In this document: positions 52,948 through 62,556 of the stretch, one piece after another
Layout of the letters: each line of letters starts with the position of its first letter
How positions within the stretch are numbered: position 1 is the stretch's first letter
DNA from: Paenibacillus sp. 19GGS1-52
GTDB lineage: Bacteria; Bacillota; Bacilli; Paenibacillales; Paenibacillaceae
DNA length: 64,000 nucleotides
Direction of reading: 5' to 3'
NCBI RefSeq assembly: GCF_022369515.1
Contig: NZ_CP059724.1
Location: forward strand, 2,356,001 to 2,420,000
The notes under the pieces: model-generated
Told to the model about the DNA's origin: nothing
What the model saw: only the letters and a program-made list of their open reading frames with translations
Database searches by the model: none
Translations under genes and position numbers: made by a program

Positions 52948-54198
52948 CTAAAATTTGAAAATATGTATCGTTTTTTGCAGATTAAATACAGCCTGAGTCA
53001 TTTTTTCGGTTTCCTCTGCTACGGATTGCAGAGCATTTATTTGTTCATTCATGGCAGCCGAGACTTCTTCAGTTCCAGCTGCAGTTTGCTGGGTAATGGC
53101 GGAAATGTTTTCGATAGCGCCTGAGATTTTGAGCGCGCTTTCTAACATGATGTCACTCTCCGAAGAAAAGGCAGCAATTTGCTCAGCGATGTATTGTACA
53201 CTATGGACTATTTGCGAGAAGATATTAGCTGTCTCTGTAATCATTTCGTTCTGAACCTGCACTACGCTTTCATTGATCGCAATGTTAGCTATGGCATCTT
53301 TAATATCGTTCTCAATACTGCGCACAAGACCAAATACTTCTTTGGTTGAGGCGGTTGATTCTTCAGCTAGTTTACGTACCTCTTGGGCTACGACTGCAAA
53401 GCCACGTCCATGTTCTCCGGCACGGGCCGCTTCAATGGAGGCGTTAAGGGATAGCAGATTAGTCTGTTCAGCAATCTCAGTGATCGTTTTTGTAATCATC
53501 GTAATTCCTCGGGCATTGTGTGAAAGCGCATCGACGGTTTCTGCTACTTTTTTGGTGGCTGCGATATTTTTGCGCATGCCTTCAGCCTGAGTGTCTACCG
53601 ATTGACGGCCTTTCTCAACCAATTCCAACGTATGTATTGAACGTTTATTCATCTCTTTTGTGGAGGTTGTATAGTTGGAAACTTTAGTTTCAATGTCTTT
53701 AATAGATTCTGTCATATCAGCGATGTCTACAGATATTTCATTAGCACCCAAAGCTAGTTCGTTGGAGGAGGAAGAAACCTGAGCCATAACAATCTTCAAA
53801 CTCTGATTTTTATTTTCAATTCCGCGGCTCGCGTCCATGACTTGACGGGTAAGCTGTGATGCTTCAGTCAGAATTTTCTTCAATTTATCAATCATAGTAT
53901 TAAAGGAGCGGCTGACATCTCCCATAGAACCATTTTCATCAGCTCTAGTAGTAAAGTCGCCCTTTGCAATGTTGTGAGTGACATTTGCAATGTCATCAAA
54001 TGATGATGTAAGCGTTCTCTCAACAAAGCGTGAAAGAGGATATGTCAGACCACCAAGAACCACAATAAGAAGAATACCGACAAAAATTTTACCCATTACA
54101 ATAAAAGAAATCAAAACAGGGATAGAAAATAAGGCAGCAATCAGGTAACATCCAGCAACTATTCTTTGTTTTAACGGAAGCTTGTTCATCCAATCCAT
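52948..54198 (-). CDS. Methyl-accepting chemotaxis protein without an outer sensor domain
   Basis: The 416-residue receptor has two adjacent membrane segments at about residues 13-58 with only a short loop, a HAMP domain (about 58-115), and a signalling coiled coil. The CheA/CheW-binding hairpin tip is [35 protein letters not shown] near 235-275. With no periplasmic domain it probably senses membrane or internal conditions. It lies just upstream of, and on the same strand as, the c-di-GMP riboswitch operon. AAGGGGG lies about 11 bases before the ATG. Confidence 0.9.
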   Translation of the reverse strand: MDWMNKLPLKQRIVAGCYLIAALFSIPVLISFIVMGKIFVGILLIVVLGGLTYPLSRFVERTLTSSFDDIANVTHNIAKGDFTTRADENGSMGDVSRSFNTMIDKLKKILTEASQLTRQVMDASRGIENKNQSLKIVMAQVSSSSNELALGANEISVDIADMTESIKDIETKVSNYTTSTKEMNKRSIHTLELVEKGRQSVDTQAEGMRKNIAATKKVAETVDALSHNARGITMITKTITEIAEQTNLLSLNASIEAARAGEHGRGFAVVAQEVRKLAEESTASTKEVFGLVRSIENDIKDAIANIAINESVVQVQNEMITETANIFSQIVHSVQYIAEQIAAFSSESDIMLESALKISGAIENISAITQQTAAGTEEVSAAMNEQINALQSVAEETEKMTQAVFNLQKTIHIFKF

Positions 54199-54366
54199 TG
54201 GAAAGAAATCCCCCTTAAAAAATATTTTATATTGTAATATTATAGGGGATTAGAGTGATATCAGTCTATTGTAAGAACTGACATAAATGCTACTAAGGAT
54301 GTAATTTCCCCTGAATGCCACAGATTATACACTAATGTGAAACATGGACTTCTCCTGACAAAATAA

Positions 54367-54404
54367 ATAGGCCACTCCACACACGTTGTGTGGGTGGCCT
54401 ATTA
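54367..54404 (-). terminator. Terminator of serA
   Basis: AATAGGCCAC and CCACAC pair with GTGTGG and TGGCCTATT with a single mismatch in a long hairpin. The minus-strand transcript continues into a moderately U-rich tail. Confidence 0.75.
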
Positions 54405-54410
54405 CAAGTT

Positions 54411-56003
54411 TTATAGCAAGACTATCTCTTCAGCAGTGTTGATCTCAGGCAGGCCTGCCAGCTTCACAAGCACCTCTTGAGGAACGGCTTTGTCTACTGT
54501 CAGAAGCATAATTGCAGCACCGCCGACGATTTTACGTCCAACCTGCATGGAGGCGATGTTCACCTCATTTTGACCAAGCAACGTACCCACTAAACCGATA
54601 ATTCCTGGCTTATCATTATGGGAAACGACGATTTGATGGCCTTCCGGAGCAATATCAACTGGGAACTTATTCACTTGCACAATACGTTCACCATAGCCTT
54701 GCAACAGAGTGCCGGCTACCAGGCGTTCTTCATCTTGTTCCGTTTTTAGAGTAACTGTAATTAGATTAGTGAAACCTTTAGTTTTGGATGTCTTAGTGAT
54801 TACGACATTAACATCACGTGTTTTGGCCAGATGCATGGAGTTAACGATGTTGACATCTTCGGCGAAGTGACGCGAGAGCACGCCTTTCACAATATAGCGG
54901 GTCAGTGGCTGTGTATCCACATCCGATAGATCTCCGGCGTATTCAACGTTAATCTCGTGAATCGCTCCATTCGTAAGTTGAGTGACAAAACTGCCCAATT
55001 TTTCCCCAAGTTTAAAATAGGGCTGTAATTTGTTCATTACACTTGGAGCTACGGGAGGGATATTAACAGCGTTGATGAACGGTTCATTGCGCAGGATATG
55101 CAGCACTTGTTCAGAAACGTCAATGGCCACGTTCTCCTGGGCTTCAACAGTTGAAGCACCCAAATGTGGAGTTACGATGATCTTGGGATGGGACAGGAAC
55201 GGATGATCAGCTTGTGGGGGCTCCTTCTCAAACACATCGAATGCCGCTCCAGCTACAATGCCGTTATCTATTGCTTCAACCAATGCCAGCTCATCGATAA
55301 CCCCGCCACGTGCACAGTTGATAATGCGCATTCCTTTTTTCATTACCTCGAATTGTGGTTGGGAAATCATATGGCGAGTTTCAGGAGTTAATGGAGTATG
55401 GACAGTGATAAAATCTGCCCCACGAACAATGTCATCCACCGATGCCAGTTTTACTTCCAGCTTTTCTGCACGGTCTGCGGTCAGGAAGGGGTCGTAGGCA
55501 AGAATATTCATACCGAAGGCAATGGCGCGTTTGGCTACTTCGCTACCGATCCGGCCCATGCCGAGCACTCCCAGTGTTTTACCTTTTAATTCCACTCCGA
55601 GGAACGTTTTCTTGTCCCAAACACCACTAATTGTCTTTGCATACGCCTGAGGAATGTGACGGGCAAGAGCCATCATCATGGCAAATGCATGCTCACAAGT
55701 TGTAATTGTATTTCCGTCAGGGGCATTAATAACAACTATACCGCGCTGTGTTGCGGCTTCGAGCTTGATATTGTCAACACCTACGCCCGCCCGGCCAATA
55801 ACCTTCAGGTTCTTGCCCGCTTCAATAATCTTTTCGGTTACAGTAGTTTGGCTGCGAACAAGGAGACCGTCATACTCGCCTATGATTGCAATAAGTTCGT
55901 CCTCACTAAGTCCGGTCTTCTTGTCTACCGTTACATCGCTTGCGTCCATCAATTGCTGAATGCCCAAATCACTGATTGGATCCGATACTAATACTTTAAA
56001 CAT
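54411..56003 (-). CDS. serA: D-3-phosphoglycerate dehydrogenase
   Basis: The 530-residue enzyme catalyses the first step of serine synthesis. It has the long form plan: substrate and NAD domains (GVLGMGRIGSEVAKRAIAFG near 148, NCARGGVIDE near 232 and the catalytic His in PHLGASTVEAQ near 281), an intervening regulatory domain (about 320-450), and a C-terminal ACT domain (HNDKPGIIGLVGTLLGQNEVNIASMQVGR near 460). Expression should follow serine tRNA charging through the T-box leader upstream. AAGGAGG precedes the ATG. Confidence 0.97.
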   Translation of the reverse strand: MFKVLVSDPISDLGIQQLMDASDVTVDKKTGLSEDELIAIIGEYDGLLVRSQTTVTEKIIEAGKNLKVIGRAGVGVDNIKLEAATQRGIVVINAPDGNTITTCEHAFAMMMALARHIPQAYAKTISGVWDKKTFLGVELKGKTLGVLGMGRIGSEVAKRAIAFGMNILAYDPFLTADRAEKLEVKLASVDDIVRGADFITVHTPLTPETRHMISQPQFEVMKKGMRIINCARGGVIDELALVEAIDNGIVAGAAFDVFEKEPPQADHPFLSHPKIIVTPHLGASTVEAQENVAIDVSEQVLHILRNEPFINAVNIPPVAPSVMNKLQPYFKLGEKLGSFVTQLTNGAIHEINVEYAGDLSDVDTQPLTRYIVKGVLSRHFAEDVNIVNSMHLAKTRDVNVVITKTSKTKGFTNLITVTLKTEQDEERLVAGTLLQGYGERIVQVNKFPVDIAPEGHQIVVSHNDKPGIIGLVGTLLGQNEVNIASMQVGRKIVGGAAIMLLTVDKAVPQEVLVKLAGLPEINTAEEIVLL

Positions 56004-56219
56004 GGTTTCTTGTCCTCCTTAAAGTTGGAAAGCATAATATGTTGAGGGTGCCCAAAAAGAGCAGTCCACAGTACCTGAAGTATCACGAGCTATAAATAAT
56101 AAAACACAGTCAAATGGCGGAGCAACGCGGTGCTGCACAAAAGAGAAAGGGTGCAAGGGTGCCCTGAACTAGGCACTTTGGGACAAGAGTGACAACTTGT
56201 TTGAGCGTTTAAGGGAATG
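56004..56219 (-). other. Long leader between the T-box terminator and serA
   Basis: About 215 bases separate the T-box terminator from the serA start. Apart from the ribosome binding site and a weak GTGCC/GGCAC hairpin I see no feature or open frame. Confidence 0.45.
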
Positions 56220-56485
56220 AAAAAAAACTCCCGACCCCATACTACTGCCGTAGTAAGGGACGAAAGTTATCGTGGTACCACCCTAATTCACTGCAACTTG
56301 TAAGAAGCAGCCTCATTGGCCTGCAAAGGCCACACTGGTAACGGAGTGATCCGATCATACCTACTCAAGGTTCAGTACAATATCTCAGGAGTGCTAAAGA
56401 TGTCAGTTCGTCACCGGTTTGCACCAACCACCGGCTCTCTGAAGACTCACAGTATCTTTGTTCCATCATCGGTTTTTCATGATTA
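56220..56485 (-). promoter_or_regulatory. T-box riboswitch leader of serA
   Basis: On the minus strand the T-box sequence AGGGTGGTACCACGA is present (56285-56271). It is followed by a terminator whose stem runs CTTTCGTCCCTTACTAC to GTAGTATGGGGTCGGGAG before a seven-U run. Stem I features (AGAGAG bulge and a GGTGGTTGG distal loop) lie upstream. The gene predicts serine specificity. An AGC triplet sits in ATCTTTAGCACTC, but I could not fold the specifier loop reliably. The leader should read through when tRNA-Ser is uncharged. Confidence 0.93.
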
Positions 56486-56495
56486 ATTTTTCATA

Positions 56496-56524
56496 ATGTA
56501 ACATGGTGATGCCAGATGTGTCAA
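56496..56524 (-). promoter_or_regulatory. Promoter of the serA T-box leader
   Basis: On the minus strand TTGACA (56524-56519), a 17-base spacer and TTACAT (56501-56496) place the start just upstream of stem I. Confidence 0.6.
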
Positions 56525-56587
56525 TAGGTTTTAAAGCAGGTCAACTTGAAGTAGGCTACTTTTTTGGTTATGATGCACTAACTGGTC

Positions 56588-57493
56588 TTACTCGTAAAAA
56601 AACGGGACCTGTGGCAGTATTTCCTTGCTATAGTATTGTTCGCGCCATTTAATGAAATCTTGTTCCTGTACGGCACCGGTGGAAACAAGCAGGGACACAG
56701 AGGATTGAATGTCAGTAAGCTTCAAGGAATTGGCAACGCCAGAGTATATCATATCATCTACTTTTGCAGTAAGATCCTGTGGGTCGTAACTGGCAAAAAA
56801 TTTGTGGTTCAGCATCATATCAGAAACAGCTGCATTTTTCTGTAAAAGCGGCATCTTTTTCCATTTTATAAAGGATAGTGTTTGTAGACTTCCCACTTCT
56901 GCAGGGATTTTGTTATTGTTTTTTGATCCCCATTTCAGCATGGAATCATAATAATTTGTCTGGGCAAGCAGTCCGAACTGTACTGCACTGGCTGTAAAGG
57001 AGTCTTTATTTAGCGCTTTAGCCGTTTCTGCACCTGCTGCACCTGCTGTAATTTTACTAGACGCTTGGGAGAAAAGTGTCAAACTTTTAAGGATATTCAA
57101 TTGTGATTGATACAGCAGCGGAGAATTGGTGAAGAGGGAATTCTGATTCACCTTTTTATACTGCTTATCTGCCAGTATACTTAGATTCTTCAAGGTTGCT
57201 TCGTTCTCACGAGCATCAGTGCTGCGAGTAAGTTTATCAACTTCACTGTTCCAATTTCGCTTGAATTCACGGTAAGGCAAAAATACGTTATGATAGAAGG
57301 TAACAAGATCCTGCTGCTGGTATGATCCTGAGAACTCTGCTGTTTTAGTTGTATTATTCAGCTGTTCATATTTGGCTTCTGTCTTGTCTGCACCAACCTT
57401 TACTCCCGTAAAAAAGGCGGCGAAAGCGGAAATCAGAAAAAATAAAAAACCAAGCGTGTATAACATTTGAGTGCGGGAGGTACGACTGTTCAT
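56588..57493 (-). CDS. Membrane-anchored hypothetical protein
   Basis: The 301-residue protein has one N-terminal membrane segment (residues 11-31, LYTLGFLFFLISAFAAFFTGV) and an otherwise soluble, helix-rich extracytoplasmic part with many Ser, Asn, Lys and Gln. No catalytic motif or Cys pair is visible, and I do not recognise a family. AAAGGAG lies nine bases upstream of the ATG. It is divergent from the CPBP protease gene (112 bases between starts). Confidence 0.7.
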   Translation of the reverse strand: MNSRTSRTQMLYTLGFLFFLISAFAAFFTGVKVGADKTEAKYEQLNNTTKTAEFSGSYQQQDLVTFYHNVFLPYREFKRNWNSEVDKLTRSTDARENEATLKNLSILADKQYKKVNQNSLFTNSPLLYQSQLNILKSLTLFSQASSKITAGAAGAETAKALNKDSFTASAVQFGLLAQTNYYDSMLKWGSKNNNKIPAEVGSLQTLSFIKWKKMPLLQKNAAVSDMMLNHKFFASYDPQDLTAKVDDMIYSGVANSLKLTDIQSSVSLLVSTGAVQEQDFIKWREQYYSKEILPQVPFFYE

Positions 57494-57604
57494 AATAAGT
57501 GCTCCTTTTTCTAGGGGGATTATCTTTATGTATTTTGCGGAAAGTCTATGGACGGACTCTCAATTCTTGAGCTGCCCGGAAAATCAATATAGAACAGGCA
57601 GGTT

Positions 57605-58201
57605 ATGATGAAAAAATTCAAATTTGGTGAAATCAAGATAAAAAAGGTAGACCCTAAGCATTTAACAGATAAGCTTCTGCTTGTGAATCTTTACATTACA
57701 CAAGGACTTACATTGATTATCGGTTTGATATGGATATTATTGCAGAAAAGAAATCCAATTCACGTATTTAATTTTCCGGAAAACTGGCATTTTGTGTTAT
57801 GGGGCCTTGGTTTAGCAGCAATTATGCTAGTTGTAGATTTTTTACTGACCCATATTGTACCAGAAGATAGCATGGATGATGGAGGCATAAATGATCTTTT
57901 ATTCCGCAAACGTCCTATTTGGCACATCTTTTTTATAGCGGCTATTGTGTCAGTATGTGAAGAAATATTATTCCGAGGGGCAATCCAGTATGCTTTTGGT
58001 CCTTATTGGACCAGTATATTGTTTGCCGTCATTCATGTCCGTTATTTGCGTCACTGGATCCCTACTGGCTGGGTTTTCTTAAGTAGTTATGGATTGGGAT
58101 ATATTTACATTCATTCGGGTACCCTTTGGGCTCCAATAGCATGCCATTTCTTGATCGATCTGTTCTCAGGTCTAGTCATTCGTTATAGGAGGGAGACATG
58201 A
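57605..58201 (+). CDS. CPBP family intramembrane metalloprotease
   Basis: The 198-residue membrane protein has four or five hydrophobic segments and the Abi/CPBP motifs: VCEEILFRGAIQ near residues 118-128 (motif 1, EExxxR), FAVIHVRY near 140 (motif 2 His) and APIACHFLIDL near 180 (motif 3 His). Such proteases cleave within membranes or take part in processing and self-immunity. Either ATG 57605 or 57608 could start the protein; the ribosome binding site is weak. The next gene overlaps by four bases (ATGA). Confidence 0.85.
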   Translation: MMKKFKFGEIKIKKVDPKHLTDKLLLVNLYITQGLTLIIGLIWILLQKRNPIHVFNFPENWHFVLWGLGLAAIMLVVDFLLTHIVPEDSMDDGGINDLLFRKRPIWHIFFIAAIVSVCEEILFRGAIQYAFGPYWTSILFAVIHVRYLRHWIPTGWVFLSSYGLGYIYIHSGTLWAPIACHFLIDLFSGLVIRYRRET

Positions 58202-58572
58202 GCGAGGAACTCAGCCGGGTGAAATCCCGCCAGAAACAGTATAAAGGCGAACGGCCTTCTGTCAAAGCTAAAAAAAGAAATCAACCCGTAGAACCGCTAC
58301 ACACTCAACTGCCTAATCATGTCCAAATATCGAAAGGGACCTTATCTAGAAAAGACCGCAATTTATTATCTTCCTCGAAGGAATCGTCCGAAGGTGAGGA
58401 AACGAAAAAAAGTACGGAAACGACTCCATCCCGATCACAAACCTACACCTCTGAGCGTATAAGGCTCAGCAAAATGTTTGTCAATTCGCTGATTTTTATG
58501 TTTGTGATTTTGCTTGCATCGCTATTGTGGTGGGGAATAGAAGGAGCACCTCCCCTGAAAACATTATGGTAA
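58198..58572 (+). CDS. Small hydrophilic protein with C-terminal membrane segment
   Basis: The 124-residue protein has a strongly basic, Lys/Ser-rich N-terminal 90 residues without recognisable motifs, then one membrane segment near 97-116 (FVNSLIFMFVILLASLLWW). I do not recognise a family. It is translationally coupled to the CPBP gene (ATGA) and overlaps the phosphoesterase gene by about seven bases, so the three form one unit. Confidence 0.65.
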   Translation: MSEELSRVKSRQKQYKGERPSVKAKKRNQPVEPLHTQLPNHVQISKGTLSRKDRNLLSSSKESSEGEETKKSTETTPSRSQTYTSERIRLSKMFVNSLIFMFVILLASLLWWGIEGAPPLKTLW

Positions 58573-59426
58573 GGGGCGTTCTGCTGCTCTTGGCTGCAGG
58601 AGGGCTACTAATTGGTATGGCGTTTATAGTTGCGATGGTAATGAGTGCGTTCGGAAAACGTATTATTGCCGAGGAAATATTTCTGGATTCTTTGCCACAG
58701 GCTTTTGAGGGCTTTCGAATTCTATTCATCACAGATATTCATCGCCGTCGTCTTCCGCAAGCACTATTGACCTCATTAAAGGGCCCTGTTGATGCCGTTT
58801 TCCTAGGTGGGGATATGACCGAGAAGAATAATCCATTGAACAGACTGCTTTCAAATATGGCGTTGGTTACTTCTATAGCTCCTACATATGCAGTTCATGG
58901 AAATCATGATTATAACGCGAATACCTCTGTGGTTGATAATATAATCCGCGGAAGCGGTGCAGTACTGCTGATGGATGAGAATGTTGCTATTGAACGGGCC
59001 GGCGCCCTACTTTGGCTGACGGGCGTTAATTTCTCGATGAATCGCGGGGAAACTAGCTATCCGCCGCTGCCACCATTGGCTGCAGTTGCAAATGCCTGCC
59101 GTATTATCCTTGTTCATGATCCACTTTGGCTCTCACAGCGTTCCTCCGTGCCGGCTGATCTTATTCTGGCAGGTCATACGCATGGGGGGCAGGTTGTTCT
59201 GCCCTTTTTTGGTCAGAGACATGTGGATGCTTTCTATCAGGAATATAGTGCAGGTTGGTTTACATTGCCTAAAGGGGATGAATCACAAGCCTTCGCCAAA
59301 CTCCTGATCAGCCGTGGCTTTGGCACCGCACGTCTGCCACTGCGCTTTAGGAGCCCTGCTGAAATACATGTGCTGACACTTCGTACCAACAGTTCAACCC
59401 AAAAAGGGGAATTCCAGAGCCAATAA
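58566..59426 (+). CDS. Membrane-anchored metallophosphoesterase (YkuE/YaeI-like)
   Basis: The 286-residue protein has an N-terminal membrane segment (residues 3-28) and a calcineurin-type phosphoesterase domain with all metal motifs: FITDIHRR near 57 (normally D-x-H), FLGGDM near 83, GNHDYN near 115, ILVHDP near 180 and AGHTHGGQV near 201. Family members act on lipid A precursors or other phosphodiesters; the substrate here is unknown. The start is uncertain: ATG 58566 overlaps the previous stop (ATGGTAA), while GTG 58527 upstream has no better signal. Confidence 0.86.
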   Translation: MVRGVLLLLAAGGLLIGMAFIVAMVMSAFGKRIIAEEIFLDSLPQAFEGFRILFITDIHRRRLPQALLTSLKGPVDAVFLGGDMTEKNNPLNRLLSNMALVTSIAPTYAVHGNHDYNANTSVVDNIIRGSGAVLLMDENVAIERAGALLWLTGVNFSMNRGETSYPPLPPLAAVANACRIILVHDPLWLSQRSSVPADLILAGHTHGGQVVLPFFGQRHVDAFYQEYSAGWFTLPKGDESQAFAKLLISRGFGTARLPLRFRSPAEIHVLTLRTNSSTQKGEFQSQ

Positions 59427-59449
59427 TGGCTGCTGGAATTCCCCTTTTT
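59401..59449. terminator. Strong bidirectional terminator
   Basis: AAAAAGGGGAATTCCAG (59401-59417) pairs perfectly with CTGGAATTCCCCTTTTT (59433-59449) around an AGCC/GGCT inner stem. The left arm overlaps the end of the phosphoesterase gene, and the terminator also serves the convergent deacetylase gene. Confidence 0.93.
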
Positions 59450-59482
59450 GAAACATATGATATGACTTATGCTGTAGGCAGA

Positions 59483-60409
59483 TCAGCGCATTTTCAGTTC
59501 AATACTACGAGGATCTACAAAGCTATAACCCTTACCTTCCAGTGTAGTTAGTAAAGTTTCCAGTCCTTCGACCGTCCATGGCAGCTCATGCATTAGAATA
59601 TTACTGCCGGAATGAAGTTGACTGCTTACATTTTTAATCAGCTTATCGGTCTTGCCGGTTTCCTTTTCTTTCATTTCCCAGTCTAGAGAACCGACGGACC
59701 AGGTCATATACAGTAAGCTGTTCTCCGCGGCAACTTTTTTACCTACATCACCGCCTGCACCATGTGGAGGTCGGAAAAAGTGTGGTGCTTCGCCAATAAC
59801 TTTTTTAACGATTTTCTGAACATCTTCGAGCTGTTGTTTAACCTTGGCGTATGGCTGATCTTTCAGTACAATATGGTCCCAGCTGTGATTGCCGATAATT
59901 CCGCCGCGTGAATGGATAAGCTCAAGAAGTTCAGGATGTTCTTTTACCCGATAGCCATTCACAAAGAAAATAGCTTTGGCATGATGCTTATCTAATATAT
60001 CCATTAGTGGATTGATCATCGCCGCATCTTTGGGTCCATCATCGAACGTAAGCAGAATGATTTTCTTATTGGTGCCAGCTTCATTAGGGATAATGTCGTA
60101 ATTCTTATTCATATGGTACAAAATCGGAATTTCAGTAGATGATGTTCCGTCTGATGCCTTATTTGTATTATTTGGAGTAGCTAAACTTCCACTATCGGAC
60201 TTTTCAATCGCGGTCGGCTGAGGCGACGGACTTGCCGAAATTACTATTTTGTCAGGTGTTGATGGCGTTGCTGATGCCTGGATAGCGGCTGCCGTGGGTT
60301 GATTGTTTAACTCCTTGACTGCATTGTTGCTTTCACTGCTGTTGCTACAGGATGCCAGCAGAAAGGTGGCCGCAAGTAGTGCTGCTGTGCCTTTACCCAC
60401 TTTTTTCAT
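59483..60409 (-). CDS. Polysaccharide deacetylase lipoprotein (NodB domain)
   Basis: The 308-residue lipoprotein has signal and lipobox LLASC near residue 21. A Ser/Thr/Pro linker (about 25-90) leads to a carbohydrate esterase 4 domain (about 110-300). Motifs are LLTFDDGPKDA near 120 (catalytic and metal Asp), GNHSWDH near 172 (metal His pair), FRPPHGAGG near 212 and a C-terminal LMHELPW. It probably removes acetyl groups from peptidoglycan or exopolysaccharide outside the cell. It is convergent with the phosphoesterase gene. Confidence 0.92.
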   Translation of the reverse strand: MKKVGKGTAALLAATFLLASCSNSSESNNAVKELNNQPTAAAIQASATPSTPDKIVISASPSPQPTAIEKSDSGSLATPNNTNKASDGTSSTEIPILYHMNKNYDIIPNEAGTNKKIILLTFDDGPKDAAMINPLMDILDKHHAKAIFFVNGYRVKEHPELLELIHSRGGIIGNHSWDHIVLKDQPYAKVKQQLEDVQKIVKKVIGEAPHFFRPPHGAGGDVGKKVAAENSLLYMTWSVGSLDWEMKEKETGKTDKLIKNVSSQLHSGSNILMHELPWTVEGLETLLTTLEGKGYSFVDPRSIELKMR

Positions 60410-60494
60410 CTCACTTTCTTATAATTTGTTTGTATGAGTCGGAATCTTTCCGCGAACACTAGTCATGATTTTACCATACAAGGAGGTTAGAGAT

Positions 60495-60875
60495 ATGAAC
60501 ACTTCGTCATTTTTATGCGGAGTACTGATGGGTGCTGCTGCCAGTATGATTATGTCTAAAAAACGGCATGCCTTGCTGTCATCGCTTAGTCATTCGAGTG
60601 GTTCCATGAACGGTTCCGCAGAAAAAGCGAAAGATAAAATTTTGGGTATGGCGCTGACGGGCTTTGGCAACACTGCTGCTTCAGCAAACCATTCGCAAGG
60701 AGAAAGTAAGAATGATCCGAACAGCGGTAATACTGAACATAAGGGCGAGTCTTCAGCCAAATCTAAAGAATCCAATATGAAAATGCTGAAGGATTTTATA
60801 CGCAGCAACCCCGACGTGAAACACGAAGTAGAGCAGATTCTAAAAGAGACCCATACGGCTATACCGGGTTTGTAA
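60495..60875 (+). CDS. Small YtxH-like hypothetical protein
   Basis: The 126-residue protein has a short hydrophobic N-terminus (NTSSFLCGVLMGAAASMIMS) like YtxH-type stress proteins. A Ser/Asn/Lys-rich middle follows, then a charged C-terminal helix. No enzymatic motif is seen. AAGGAGG at 60480-60486 fits ATG 60495; the frame upstream to 60465 lacks a signal. A terminator follows. Confidence 0.6.
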   Translation: MNTSSFLCGVLMGAAASMIMSKKRHALLSSLSHSSGSMNGSAEKAKDKILGMALTGFGNTAASANHSQGESKNDPNSGNTEHKGESSAKSKESNMKMLKDFIRSNPDVKHEVEQILKETHTAIPGL

Positions 60876-60893
60876 CCATAAACGACTCCAGCA

Positions 60894-60938
60894 GAATCAT
60901 TTTGGGGATGCGTTAGTCCACAAAATGATTCTTTTTTT
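60894..60938 (+). terminator. Intrinsic terminator
   Basis: GAATCATTTTG (60894-60904) pairs perfectly with CAAAATGATTC (60921-60931), followed by seven T residues. Confidence 0.92.
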
Positions 60939-61098
60939 AAAAAATGTATAAGTTCAGTTATAGGTTATTTTTAATATTTATTTACGTGCATTTGTGGCAG
61001 CAAAATGATAACATACATACATAGTAACCATTTTTGGCTCATTACTCGGGACTCATCATACATTATAATAAATGAGCTTGCAAAAGGAGGATCCTGTC

Positions 61099-61713
61099 AT
61101 GAGAATAGAGCGATTAAGTCAAGATAAGATACGGATTTTCCTCACTTTTGACGACCTGAGCGAGCGGGGCATCCAGAAAGAAGACATGTGGCAGGAAGTT
61201 CCAAAGGTACACGACCTGTTTACGGAAATGATGGATCAAGCGTACAGTGAACTCGGTTTTGACGCTACCGGTCCGCTTGCTGTGGAAGTTTTCGCTTTGC
61301 CCGCGCAAGGCATGGTCGTTATAGTGACTCGGGGAAAATATGATCATCATCAGTACGGTGCATCCGGGGAAGAAGAATTGCCTGAAGAGATTTACGAAAT
61401 GGAAGTTACCCTTGAACAAAGCGACTCCATTGTGTATGCATTCCGCGATTTTGAAGTTCTAGTTGAAGCGGCTCATGTGCTCATCGGTAATATTACTACC
61501 CAAGGAAAGCTGTATTCTTATAATGATAAATGGTATCTCTACTTTGATCCAAAAGAATTTGAAGAGGCTGCGTTGTCAGGTCTTGTTGCTGTTCTAGCCG
61601 AATTTGCGGATTCATCACCGGTTACTGAGTCTGTACTCGACGAATACGGAAAGACAATTATGGCAGAGAACGCTGTTCAGCTATTGTGTACTCATTTTAA
61701 GCGTCAGGAATAA
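61099..61713 (+). CDS. mecA: Adaptor protein MecA
   Basis: The 204-residue protein has an N-terminal substrate-binding part (MRIERLSQDKIRIFLTFDDLSERGI), an acidic linker (GEEELPEEIYEMEV near 103) and a C-terminal domain that binds ClpC (FRDFEVLVEAAHVL near 125). MecA delivers ComK and other substrates to ClpCP and so restrains competence and sporulation. AAAGGAGG at 61083-61090 fits ATG 61099 better than the frame start at 61072. Confidence 0.9.
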   Translation: MRIERLSQDKIRIFLTFDDLSERGIQKEDMWQEVPKVHDLFTEMMDQAYSELGFDATGPLAVEVFALPAQGMVVIVTRGKYDHHQYGASGEEELPEEIYEMEVTLEQSDSIVYAFRDFEVLVEAAHVLIGNITTQGKLYSYNDKWYLYFDPKEFEEAALSGLVAVLAEFADSSPVTESVLDEYGKTIMAENAVQLLCTHFKRQE

Positions 61714-61784
61714 GGGGCAAGGAAGGGCTGAGGAGTGGTTGTTGCTGATCAGTCCTTTTCTTTTATTTACGGGGAGGTTATTCG

Positions 61785-62480
61785 GTGCTTTTGTTATCGG
61801 TCATTTCGTCAGCAGTTGCGCCGGGACTTGCTCTGCTGACCTTTTTCTATCTGAAGGATAAGTATGATCAAGAGCCACTTCACATGGTCATCAAGGTATT
61901 TCTGCTGGGCTTTCTGATTGTTTTTCCCGTAATGATTATTCAGAGAGGTCTGGTGCTGGGCTTGCATGGTGGGCCTTATGTAGATTCCTTTCTCATATCC
62001 TCCGGAGTAGAAGAATGTCTGAAATGGTTTGTGCTGTATCATATGATTTATAATCATACCGAATTTGACGAGCCATATGATGGGATACTATATGCCGTAG
62101 CGATTTCGCTAGGCTTCGCAACAATAGAGAATGTAATGTACGCTTGGTATAGTCATGCCTCCGTAGCCTCCATGTTTATGAGGGCACTGCTTCCTGTTTC
62201 AGGACATGCCATGTTTGGAGTAATTATGGGCTATCATATGGGGAGAGCCAAATTTTCCAAGGGAGCCAAGACGAAGGGAATTTTGCTGATCTCATTACTG
62301 TTGCCCTTAATGTGGCATGGGATATACGACTTTATTCTGAGTACAACAGCCAATTACTGGATCTGGTTTATTGTACCTTTAATGGCCTTTTTGTGGTACG
62401 GAGGCATGGGTAAAGTGGCACGCGCGAATAGCCGTTCTCCTTTCCGCTTCCTGAAGCGTGAGGAAGAGGTTAAGCTATAA
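61785..62480 (+). CDS. prsW: Intramembrane protease PrsW
   Basis: The 231-residue polytopic protein has about seven hydrophobic segments. PrsW motifs are visible: the EExxK-type GVEECLKWFVLY near residue 75, GFATIENVMYAW near 110 and HAMFGVIMGYHMG near 145. PrsW cleaves anti-sigma factors such as RsiW. GGGGAGG is seven bases before the GTG start at 61785. In B. subtilis prsW lies next to sleB-ypeB; here it is followed by a tiny CxxC protein and ypeB. Confidence 0.9.
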   Translation: MLLLSVISSAVAPGLALLTFFYLKDKYDQEPLHMVIKVFLLGFLIVFPVMIIQRGLVLGLHGGPYVDSFLISSGVEECLKWFVLYHMIYNHTEFDEPYDGILYAVAISLGFATIENVMYAWYSHASVASMFMRALLPVSGHAMFGVIMGYHMGRAKFSKGAKTKGILLISLLLPLMWHGIYDFILSTTANYWIWFIVPLMAFLWYGGMGKVARANSRSPFRFLKREEEVKL

Positions 62481-62556
62481 TAAAGATGGACACACTTATT
62501 TCTGAAGGGTAGTTCCGTAAGCGAGGAATTCCAGGGAGGAGCGAGGTGTCTTTTTT

